Of a stretch of DNA of 64,000 nucleotides, positions 12,959-23,545 are shown piece after piece. The stretch is from NCBI GenBank assembly GCA_902729315.2, contig LR746276.1:2248169-2312168 (forward strand). The letters are read 5' to 3'. Numbering within the stretch: the stretch's first letter is position 1; the number at the start of each line of letters is the position of its first letter. Made by a program: the position numbers and the translations under genes. Source of the DNA: Spirodela intermedia (lineage: Eukaryota > Streptophyta > Magnoliopsida > Alismatales > Araceae). The notes under the pieces are model-generated. The model saw nothing but the letters and a program-made list of their open reading frames with translations. It did no database searches and was not told the DNA's origin.

Positions 12959-13864
12959 TAGATCATTGTATAGTAAATCACGTCATTTGTCTCCTGCTAG
13001 ATCATCCTCTTATCGACAACGACTTATTTGTTGATCAATTAGAGATGATTTACTTGACAGATTTCTAATCTTATTATTGTGAATTGTTCAAAAAATTTAG
13101 TAATAATGCTTCACAAATCGTGTTGACAAGATTTTCGTCGATGATCGAGTGATTCTGGTGGCTTAATCCTCACTCACGATCTATAGAAAAGTCACAATTT
13201 AATCAAATAAAAATAAGACTTTTAGCTTTAATTGAATTCAAACTCACATTAATTGTCTGCTTGCATGAGAGAGAAGGGATAAGTTATGAAGTACGCTTAT
13301 AAAGTAATATCATCATGACATATCATTATTATAACTAAGGGGTATTTAAGGTATTGAAATAATCAAAATATTTTGGGGAAGGTTTGACTACTAATTTAGT
13401 CCCACATCAGTTGTATGCTAAAGTTTTGGGCAAATATATAATCATATCACATTTAGAATCAATGAGTCTCTTTCTTGTGTGTATAACCACTTCTTACCCC
13501 ATAACTAATTGACCACTAGTGACGTGGAAGAGGAATGATGTACACATGGCCTCATTGGTCCATAGCCACTCGAGCCCTTACTTGCAGCACCACCTCAGTT
13601 GTGCTTCCGACCTGCTTGTAGACCCGACTAATTAATGAGTCCCCTTGTTTTTCTATCTTTTTATTTTATTTACTTTTTTTTATTTTACAAATAAGATTAT
13701 AAAAATCATATAAATTCACATAAAATCACATAATTAGTCAAAAAATATTTTAATCAACTGAAAACTATTTTTCATAATTTAACACAAATATAAGTCTATT
13801 AATCATGATTTAAGGCTGAAATATATTAATTAATAATTATGAACTCATAGTAATGAAGACATCA
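12959..13864 (-). repeat. 5' LTR of the Athila-like element, internally deleted
   Basis: It matches LTR positions 1 to about 750 and then jumps near 12,982 to the last ~25 bp of the LTR. About 1 kb of the 1.76-kb LTR is therefore missing. The outer end reads GACATCA, against GACTTATCA in better copies. The right flank ATATT matches the left target duplication. Confidence 0.75.
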
Positions 13865-13869
13865 ATATT
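13865..13869. repeat. Target-site duplication ATATT, right copy
   Basis: Identical to 5,806-5,810. It abuts the outer end of the 5' LTR. Confidence 0.75.
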
Positions 13870-13887
13870 ATATATATATATATATAT

Positions 13888-13925
<38 letters not shown>
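13869..13925. repeat. (TA)n(GA)n microsatellite
   Basis: About ten TA units run directly into about eighteen GA units, with one AAAG interruption. The tract touches the target site of the retrotransposon, so the element inserted into or beside a TA-rich simple repeat. Confidence 0.9.
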
Positions 13926-15925
13926 TGATGCTCATCAAATAATATGGTCTTTCATCTTGGCTTACATCCATATTTTTAAGAGCACCTTGTTCTTCTTAGA
14001 ATCATTTTCAAATATACTTTACTAGTAATACATTGAATTGACCCTTAACTAGTCTCATTTCAGTTTAGGATAGAAACAAGTGGAATAATTTATTTTCCAA
14101 TCTTAGGAACATGGGTTAAATCCAAAGTTGACTCATCTAGTACATTGCTAGCTATAATCATGGTAAGACATTTGTAGGTAACATAATGAAGAAATCAAAG
14201 GAAAATTATGAAACTTTTTCAGTTTGTGGATTTTTTAGTGATTTAATAAGTGAAAATCCTTTATTTGTGTATTATATCTCACATGCTGAAACTATTTATT
14301 AAAGTCAAGTTCAATATCAAATTGTAGTTTACAATTTTCAGAACCATTTGTTCAAAAAATTTAAAATGAAATGTCAAATTTTTTTAAACTGAAGCAATGT
14401 CTAAAAATAAGCATTATGCAATATTTGTATGGAAAAGTTTAAATGATAGAATATCCTTACACTTTATGGACATTGGTCACCCTTCAATCTTTTATAGTTG
14501 TTAACATCAACAACATTTGTCCCTCCATTTGTATTCTTAGAAAAAAAAATCATGAACTATAACTTTTTTCCAAGTATTAAGCCACTTGAATATTTTCAAC
14601 ATAGTTATAACCAAAAATCATAATTCCAAGGTGTTCATTCATTACACCTCACAAATAATTTTATTTTAAGAAAAAAAAATTAGAATCATTTTCTTTACAT
14701 GGGTAATTGTTTTTACTATATTGATTAATTCATGAATTTACATTAGTTAATTTACTCATGTACTCAATTTGTCCACATGTGGTACCTATTTAGTTTATAT
14801 TTATATTTTCTTTCTCTTGTTCTTGTCTATTAAACTTATCGAAAAAATTCCATACTCAAGGAAGATATTTTATATTATTTTCTTGATTAAACCCATTTCA
14901 GATGCCTTGTTAGTTGTATCCACATAAAACTTACTTTTTTCTCTGTAGTGTGACAATAGAACTCTTATCATAGAACTTTGGGTCCTAAGGATCATAATTT
15001 TTCTTTTTATCCCTTTTAATTATTGAACATTGATATTTGAAAAAATGGGTAATTTAATTCTTTATTGAATTACTAGATAGGATTTACAATTTCTATTACA
15101 ATTCTACTAATGTTGAGAAGACCTTCACATCAGCCAAGCCTTGATTCTGGATCATTAGAATACCAAAAAAATATCATGAAACTTAAGAACTTATAGTAGA
15201 AGTTTTAAGAGTCTTGATGAATTTTAAATTCATATTAGATTCCTTAGCTCCAATTTTATAGTTGGGAAAATATGTCTATATCATGATCTTCAAATAGAGT
15301 AAACATTGAAACATGTCTATCAACTAATGGCTTCTGTATGTGCCTTGAAGTAGTCCCAAGCTGGGGCTTGATCAAGTCCTTGGTGACACTAAAAAATGGT
15401 ATGAATAATCTTTCAGCAAATTACCCATTTTAAGAATATTTTTTTAAAATTTATTGATAAAATATATATTGTGATTGTTTGAGTATATTGTCAATTTATT
15501 ATCTACTACTAGTGTGCAAAACATTTTACAACACTAGCGTGAATACCTTCAATAGAAAAGATGTACATACTTTATTTTGTCGAAAATGTTCTTCCACTAC
15601 CAAAAGTTTCAAGATTTGAGGATTGGAGACTCATCATAAATCAACCTATTCATTCATAAATACTTCAAGATTTTTATATAACTCCCCCACAATATTATAA
15701 TACCATTCCTTACATTATTTTAGTTGCTAAATATTTATTTTTTAAATTATTTGGTATGTTAAGTTACAATTAGAGACATTTGATAAGTTTTTTCGTAATA
15801 TTTGGTATATTTAAATTTTTTCGTAATATATGAATATTTTCTTTTAGTTTGTATCCCACATTACCCCTTTAATGTGTGGATGATTTATTGAAAATGATTA
15901 ACTACTTATGATAGGAATAGTGTTG
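13926..15925. other. AT-rich intergenic DNA between two LTR elements
   Basis: No open frame with recognisable content, no RNA gene and no clear repeat border is visible. It is probably decayed transposon DNA. Confidence 0.5.
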
Positions 15926-15930
15926 ACCAC
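15926..15930. repeat. Target-site duplication ACCAC, left copy
   Basis: Identical to 17,856-17,860 and abuts the aligned LTR end. This marks a single LTR insertion event. Confidence 0.75.
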
Positions 15931-17855
15931 TTATGTAAATTAATTATCATATAATAAATCACATAAATTTAAAATTTATAAAATTATAAAATATCAATTT
16001 TTAGATATTTAGATGTATTTCTGAAAAAGTATATTGATCATAATTCAATAAAGTTTCAAAAATAGTAAATATTTTTAGATCAATCACAAAGATGTAATAT
16101 AATATTAGGTAATATTTTAGAATTTTAAAATATATATGATTTTTTATAAATTTTAGACTAAAAAATAAAAATAAAAATATTTAATATTCTTTAAAAAAAG
16201 AAAATAAAGGTGCAGACATTAGGATGACGTTAGTATCTGATGAATGTGAATTGGGCAGAAATAAAGTTTTACTTGGTAATTCTTATGAAAGTATATACAA
16301 ACGATTTAATTAATCAAATTAAGATGTGTACAAACTAGAAGAGTTGTAATTGAATGTAGAATAATTTAAAAACTTGAAATCACACATAGTATCACTAAAG
16401 GAAATAAAAATTAAGCTGAAAGTAAAAAAGATAGAATTCTGGTCTTATGATAGTGATCACTAAAATTTTATATTTGATATAGTTATCATGTGATGTCTAT
16501 GGCCTCAAAGGCTCTTTTTAGATATGGACAACTTGGAAATTTATTAGATCTCTTTCAAAGTCTAAAAAATAATAATGAAATTTTAACTAGTTAAAAATAA
16601 TAAAATAAAGTTCCAACATTATGATAGTAATGTATCAGTAATGTATTATAATCTTTGAACATTTGGAAGAATTGTCAGTGTAAATGTTTAAAACTTTAAA
16701 GGCTTTCTTTTGACAAAGATGATGTCGGTAATTTCTAAATCTTCTTGCAAAATCTAAAAATTAATAAAATGAGTCATCAAGTTGACTCCAACAATTGTCA
16801 TCTAGTACAGAAGAAAAATGATAACTTTACAATTTTCTGACAACTGTCACTTAATAGAGATGAGTTAGATAGAGGTGAGGCATGTCTTAAAGAACTTCAT
16901 CATCAAGTTTGTACAACAAAAAGAAACTTTTCATTGCATCTAGTATGCTCTCAAAACATAATAATTCGTCTCTTAATGAATCATCTTCTTTCAGACAATA
17001 GCTTATTCGTCATTAATTAGAGATAATTTACTCGATAAATTTACAATCTTTTTATTCATAATCATTTAGAAAATTTAGTAATGATGCTCTATAAATTACG
17101 TTGATGAAAATTTCACTCATAATTGAGTGATTATTGTAGTTTAATCATTCACTAGAAATCTATAAAAAAATTATAATTTAATCAAATCAAAATATGAGTT
17201 TTAACTTTAGTAGGATTCAAACCCTCACTAGTCGCCCATTTGCATGAAAGAGAGCGAAATAAGTATATGAATACTTTTATAAAGTGACATCATAAAAGTC
17301 TCTCTTTCTAATAAATAAAAGATATTTTAGGTAATTAAATGATAAAAAATTTATACAGTGGTTGTGACCATTATTTAATCTCATATGAATTATATGCTGA
17401 ATTTTTGAGTAGATATATAGTAATACAAGATTTGATAGTCAATGAGTCCATTTCTCACATGTGTACAACCACTCCTTGCCTCATGCCTAGTTAGCCACTA
17501 GTGACATGGAAGGAGAGTGATGCACACATCCTTTATTAGTCCATCCTCAATTGCCCAAGCCCTTACTCATGGCTCTGTTCGACTATGCTTCTAATTCACT
17601 TGTGGGCCCGACTAGTTGATAAGTTGCCCCTTTTTCTATCTTTTTATTTTATTTTATTTTATTTTATTTATCTCAAAAATAGTATTATAAAAACTATATA
17701 AATTTTCATAAATTACATAATTAATAAAAAAATCATATTAACTAATTATAAATTATTTTACATAATTTAACAAAAATATAAGTCTATTTATCATGAGTTA
17801 AGACTAAAATTATATTATTAATAAATTATTAACTCATGATAATGAAGACTTATCA
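15931..17855 (-). mobile_element. Old solo LTR of the Athila-like family
   Basis: This stretch aligns along its whole length, in reverse orientation, with the GC-rich solo LTR at 49,744-51,507. Its left end TTATGTAAATTAATTATCAT lines up base by base with TGACGTGACTCAGTCGTTGT, differing mostly by C/T and G/A. Its right end is GAAGACTTATCA. Flanks ACCAC at 15,926-15,930 and 17,856-17,860 are identical. No internal region lies beside it, so recombination between two LTRs probably removed it. It has lost nearly all CpG and is about 1.93 kb long. Confidence 0.85.
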
Positions 17856-17860
17856 ACCAC
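17856..17860. repeat. Target-site duplication ACCAC, right copy
   Basis: Identical to 15,926-15,930. It abuts the LTR end TTATCA. Confidence 0.75.
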
Positions 17861-20100
17861 AATATGATCATATGATAAATTATTATTTATATAATTATAA
17901 TTTCAAATAATTTATTTATATAATTTTAAAAATATTTATATATGGCATTATACATCAAAGTAAAGAACAATTATTCATATAAATGAAGTAGACAATGTGA
18001 TGATGTCTTGGATTTCACATCAAATGAGAAATCAACATTGCACTTTTTACTTCTATGACAAACCAAAAAAACTTTTGAGTAAATGAAGTGCATTTCAGTG
18101 AAACTATACATTACATCCTTAATTAACCTAAAACTCATTATCCAACTAAAGCATGTCTTGGGATTTCTTCTAGATTATCCAACATATATCTTAGCTAACC
18201 ATCATGCTAAACTATGGTTTATACCACATGCTAGTATTATTTGATATCAAACTTGCTTTTACATTACTTGAAAGAAAGCCAGTGGTAAATTCTGCAATTA
18301 GAAAAATAATTGGACTTAATTAAATGCTTTTTTCATGTATGCATAGTTGAACATGTTATGTGCCCATCTCATGATATGCTTTTTTTCAGCATTTTGACCA
18401 CAATTACCTACATATAAGGTCAAAAGAAATGTCTTAGCATGGATTGCAAAAAAGATTTGGCTGCTCATTCAGTAGTGGCATTATTGATTATGCTCATATC
18501 TTTGGCTTGTCTCATAAATTATCAAAGTTTTTTATGGTTTCTGGACACCTTCAAAATTGTTGACATCTATTATATGTATATGGATCTTTTTTAAGATTTA
18601 AATACCAAAAAGTGTAAAAGATTTGACACACTTAAATCAAGTAAAGATATCAACAACTATGTTGACCTTGTGTGTTTCTCTATACCTTGGACTTGATGCA
18701 GCTGATCATAATACTACCCTGTCAACACCTAGAAGTTGATACTTATGTTCACAATTGAATTTCCATCCTCATAGTAAGTTATTTTCTACATGACATAGGC
18801 TTTAAAAAAATAGGTGAAATTTATCATATTAACATTGACATTGATGTAATACTATCATTTTCTTCGGTACAAAATATTGCACAATGATCAAAAAATATTT
18901 AAATTTTGTATTTTTTATTATTAAACTCAAATTAGTTAAATAAAAATTTCTACCATTGATAATGAAAAAATATTTTGAATATTATGGAAATCTCTTGTTC
19001 TTTTGATGTCATTAATAAGGGTTTGTCAAAGACTTCATCTACGACAAGAATTAACACACAAGTCATCAGTTCCATAACATATATGCAATAGGTAAATTGA
19101 ACAAGAATACTAGTAAGGTGGAATTGACAAACGATTTGTGATATCAATGGCTTAGTCACCAATCCATTCATGATATAAATTGTAAAACATGTATTTGATA
19201 ATTAGCTCATTAATTATGAATGAAAACTTGGATAGACGAAAATATAGAATTTTACATATCATCATTGCTTGAATCTCTCCCTGAATTTCAAAAATTATAG
19301 TAAACTAGAATTTAACTTTTACCTTGTATTAAATGTATAAAAATAATACTATTATATTATTTCATATTAGTAAATTAATTCATTTCATACAAAATCCATG
19401 AAAGAAAAGTAGCTTCCCCTTATTAATTTCTAATAAGAATTGTAATTGTAAGAAGTATTATAGCAATGACTAAAAAAATCTCATATGATCAAAGATATTT
19501 TGAGAAAATCATGTCATGGGGCCAATTTTAATATTGTAAAAATCATATATAATTGAGACAATATATGTTAATTCTCACAATATGCATATGCAATGGGTAA
19601 AATTGAATTGTTCAAATACAATTATATGTAAAGAATTTTAGGAAACACATTGTTTTTCAAAGTTGGCTAAAATAAGAACTAACATGAGGTAGGGATTTTT
19701 TTTTCCTTTTTCTCATTGACAGGGCCACGAAAACATGTTCAAAATATTATAAGAGGATCATAGCCATGGTTTTCATTGAAAAAATTGAAAAGCTGATATC
19801 CAAGGAATATGACGTCAATATATTCACAAAGAGAGGGTACTATAAGCATGATAAACTTTGATTGTCTTTGACAAAATAAAACTTGGAGACCAACATACTG
19901 ACCAATTGTCTCACTAAAACTAAAAAAAAATTACATTTTCTACAAGAGCAAATTTTGTGATTGATGATGAGATGAATCATAAGATTCAACAAAACAGAGC
20001 TTCTTGGTAAAACAATGTCAGCATTGAGAGCGGGTCATTCATTGATTCACGAGATCTTTGGCTGAGTGGTGCCTATTATCACTTCGTACTATACTGTGAG
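17861..20100. other. AT-rich intergenic DNA
   Basis: No gene or repeat border that I can support. The longest frame (18,950-19,171, minus) has no recognisable features. Confidence 0.5.
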
Positions 20101-20160
20101 GTGCTAGGATTTTCATATCTTAGTGAACAACAAACCCAAGTCCGTGTGGTTACCACGAAC

Positions 20161-21085
20161 GTGAAGTCAGAGGCCCAAAAATGGTTGTCACTTCTTCTGG
20201 GCTACGGAGTCCGCTTCCAGCCCCAGTCTACCAATACTCTTCAAAGCTTCCTGTTTTGCTAGACTGGGCAGTAGATCTCCGTGAAGTCAGAAGGAAAATT
20301 CCCACACCACCTGCTGGCAGCGGTGTAGGGACACCCTTGCCATTGACCACCTTCTGCGACGGCAAGGATGGCCTTTGGCTGCCGCCATTAAAGATCGTGG
20401 AGCTCTCTTTGGAAACCTACTCTTTCGCTTGGAGAAGTCTCTACTCAGCGCCACCGCCACCAGGTTACGCCAAGCTAGAAGGTCGCCGGAAGAAGAGGAC
20501 AGGCGCCGGTGTGCAGCTAAGGTCGCACCGCCGAGTGGGGTGCGGTTGGCACGTCAATTAAGGCTACTCCTTCCCCGGTGTCATGACAGCGACAAGACGA
20601 AACCCCGTCTTTCCAGCTGTGGGGCAGGACCGGGGGGGACGCGCCTGCAGGTGCACCCTCCCTCCGACAAGGCGAGCTAGGGAGAGCGTCTGCCGTGGTC
20701 GCCCGACCTCGCGTCTGCCAGAAGCAACGGGTAGCGACGGCTGTCTTCCCCCGTCCCTCCTGGACCAGATCCTTGCATTTAAGGCTTCCTTATAATTGCC
20801 TACGCTGCAGGCGGTGGACCATCCCTGCCGGGCCTCCGGCCAACGGCGGTGGGAGTGGGGGCGGCGGTGACCGTGACGGCCTCCTCGGGATCCGCCTCCT
20901 CCGGCCAGCCTCTCCGTACGGATGGCGGCAGGGGTGTAGGGCCCCGCCGGTGGACTGCATGACCTCAGTCCCCACACCCTGTTTAATATTCTCTTTTCCC
21001 AGTTGTAAATCTTATGCAGCTCAATTGTGTCCGTATCCGCATCAGGCGCCGATTCTTCTCATTTCTCTTTACATGGGCTACCTCC
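20161..21085. other. Orphan GC/CpG-rich island
   Basis: Composition changes abruptly from AT-rich to GC- and CpG-rich. Several overlapping open frames on both strands (for example plus 20,181-20,561 and minus 20,564-20,977) are what high GC alone would give. None matches a family I know, and codon content looks random, rich in Arg, Pro and Gly. It could be a fragment of a gene or promoter captured by a transposon, an unmethylated regulatory island, or the end of an unrecognised transcript. Confidence 0.4.
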
Positions 21086-21112
21086 CCCTCACCTGCGTGC
21101 GCTCTAGGGAAT

Positions 21113-21152
<40 letters not shown>

Positions 21153-21190
21153 GCGTGCACTCCAGGGAATTACCTCTCTCTTTCTCTGTA
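21086..21190. repeat. (TC)n tract flanked by a direct repeat
   Basis: The sequence ACCTGCGTGCGCTCTAGGGA, followed by ATTACCTCTC, is repeated after the TC run (21,116-21,148) as ACCAGCGTGCACTCCAGGGA plus ATTACCTCTC. The unit is about 58 bp and contains the microsatellite. It is probably a slippage or unequal-crossover product. Confidence 0.8.
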
Positions 21191-23050
21191 GCGACATAAT
21201 ATAAATCCTAGTGTTTAGAGCTCTCTCCCCAACACGCTGTTGCATGTGCGGGGGGGATGCCGTGGAGAATGCAGATAGAAGAAAAACCATTTTATGAGCG
21301 TTTTAAGACAGAGAAAGACGGGAGAGGGGGACGACGACAACAGCTGACTTGGGAGAAAACAACCCAACTCACGCGGGGGTCTTCTGCATTGGGTCGGCAT
21401 AACTTGTCGCCGTTAATGGTTGCTCGAACCCGCCCCTCATTGTTAATTCCTATCTCTGTGTATGTCTGCTCCGCCTGCGCTCTGCAAACCAGTAACGGTA
21501 GACAGAAAAACTACAACTGAAAAAACGAAGGAAAGCAGTCCGGAGATCTTGGCTCCCGGTTTCATGTAAAATCAATGACAGGAAGCCCCTCTCATGCTCT
21601 TAGAGAGAGAAAATATATAATATAATGATAGCGAGCGTTGTTTGTCACGAAGGGAAAGAAGAATGGAAACCCGGGAATGGGCGTGGAAGATCCGTTGCTA
21701 GATAGGTAGCGAGAGAGAAAGAGGTAGTAAGGATTCGGTTTTGTGCGGAAGGGAGATTCGAAGCCCTGAATGCCTGGAAGGACAGCATGGTTTTTGTTGC
21801 AGCTACTGCATTCCACTGTAGTGTCTTTCACGTCCCTCGCCACGCAGCCCCAAACCTCTGGAGACCTGCGTACTGTGGACGATCACACACAGAATGGACA
21901 GTCATCGACGTCAACCATCTCTTTAAATTTTGTGGGTCGCTGTCAGTTGCGCCCCCCTTAGTGATTATCAATCGCGAAACAGAAGAAAAAAACCTTCAAG
22001 ACTGTAAGTTAAGGCAGATTAACCCATTCAGTGCTCATCGTCTCCTGACTGAAGAAACTGACGTTCGAGTCTCACGTATTGTCATCCATCAAATCTACAC
22101 ACTGTTGTTGGCTGAGCGACCGAGCAGCGAGAGAGAGAGAGAGAGAAAGAGAGTGATATTGCGTAAACGGCGGACAGAACACAACAACACGGGACCTTTT
22201 GTAATCTTCCTCGGAAATCTAATTGATTGAATGCTGGTACACCATACCATATGATGTAGCCCGCGGTCCTAGAAACTCCACTAACATAATGGTCTCCCAA
22301 CCGCGATTCCCGAAATACCTGGGGACCCGGATATTTTAGTGTTTCCTGTTCGTACACCGTCTCATCCTGATACTCAGGCGCCTAAGCACTCCACGGATAA
22401 TGCATTTCGGATTTTCAGTATTATCTAATTGATCATGCTTGACATTTACACATTAAAAGCAAGAACATTAACATCGGCGTTTCTTAGTTTTGAGTCCCGG
22501 AGGAAAGGTTTGATTATCGAAAACTTTTGTTGTTCATTGGTGGAAGTTACTATAAATTAGATAATCCTTCGCATTAAGACTCCAATCACATTGCTATGTC
22601 AAAATGACGGATATACTCGGAATGTTTGGTGGGCAATTGTTTCTCATATCTCAGTTACTGAAAAAATAAAAAAGCCTTACTTCATTGGCTGCATTTGTTT
22701 GTTAGTTGGAGAGATGGATGCCCCCTTACTCCGTCCACCAGCTCTTCCTCATGTGGAGACTGTACACTATGAAGGCCTATATGATGGGAGGGGTCATTTC
22801 CCTTCTTTCGTACCCCTTCACTTCAAATGATGAACAGTGATTGTGGAAGGAGGGGAGAGTTATGGAGAAGGGCCCACTGCACGTCAATCTAACACGATGC
22901 AAGCTTTGTCATATCTTCGACAGTCGTTGAGAGTCAGAAATTAGGCTGGAGGTAGGACAGGCCAGCCAGAGAAGGGAATCGGATAGTTATCGCTCGGAGG
23001 GCCAAGGTAAGTGCTGGAAGGAAAGACGAATTGTATAATAAAGTATTCTG
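21191..23050. other. Mixed-GC unannotated DNA with a (GA)n tract
   Basis: GC is intermediate to high and falls towards the right. A pure GA run lies at 22,129-22,152. Short frames (plus 21,787-22,230; minus 22,082-22,357; plus 22,714-22,830) have no recognisable domain and mostly read through the GA run. No exon chain can be supported. Confidence 0.4.
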
Positions 23051-23407
23051 AGTAGCACAAGTAGGGAGAGAGTAATTGGTTCATTGCCGAATCGTATATA
23101 AAATTTAAAGTAAATAAATATTACATAACATCACAGTCACATGATAAACCTACAAGAATTAAGTACCCAGATATACTCCACCCTTTAAGCTCAAATCCGG
23201 ATTTTCATTAGGCTATGTCAAGAAATTTTAACTAAGCTGTCACTGGGAAAAATCCACATACATACAATAAACAGAAAAGACCAAATGCCCAACTTGTTAA
23301 AATTTCTAAGAAACATTAGCATGTCAAAGGTCACTTGAATCATGAAGCAGCACCCAAAACAAATAATCCAAAGCTTTAGCCTAGCGTTTGACACAAGACT
23401 TGAAAAG

Positions 23408-23545
23408 CACTACAAGAAGTTATAGGACATTTGTCCTTCATTATTTTACGACGCTCATGTAAAAACAATGCATATTGATGAGCCTCAAATGTGTTATATG
23501 CTATGGCGTCAAAAGAGCATTGGTGACTTAGAAAGTTGTCAGTCT
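23408..23545 (+). mobile_element. CACTA (En/Spm-type) transposon end, fragment
   Basis: The terminal motif CACTACAAGAAG is followed by subterminal ACGACGCT and GGCGTCAAAAGAGC motifs in opposite orientations. Short inverted subterminal repeats of this kind (ACGACGC / GCGTC) are typical of plant CACTA elements. I did not find the other end (TTCTTGTAGTG) or a transposase nearby, so only a fragment or a solitary end can be claimed. Confidence 0.5.

Larger units (their letters stand above)
5811..13864 (-). mobile_element. Athila/Tat-type Ty3/gypsy LTR retrotransposon, decayed
   Basis: The element is about 8 kb and reads on the minus strand. Its borders are TG..CA-like and it is flanked by identical 5-bp direct repeats, ATATT at 5,806-5,810 and 13,865-13,869. 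In transcript order it has a shortened 5' LTR (12,959-13,864), a primer-binding-site relic, gag relics (about 11.4-12.7 kb), a long AT-rich part without recognisable protease, reverse transcriptase or integrase, a polypurine tract (8,681-8,690) and a rearranged 3' LTR (5,811-8,680). The short spacing between gag and the 3' end suggests loss of pol, or a non-autonomous member. A GGGAGGCAACCC-like motif near 10,220-10,240 (minus) is typical of the 3' non-coding part of such elements. Confidence 0.85.
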
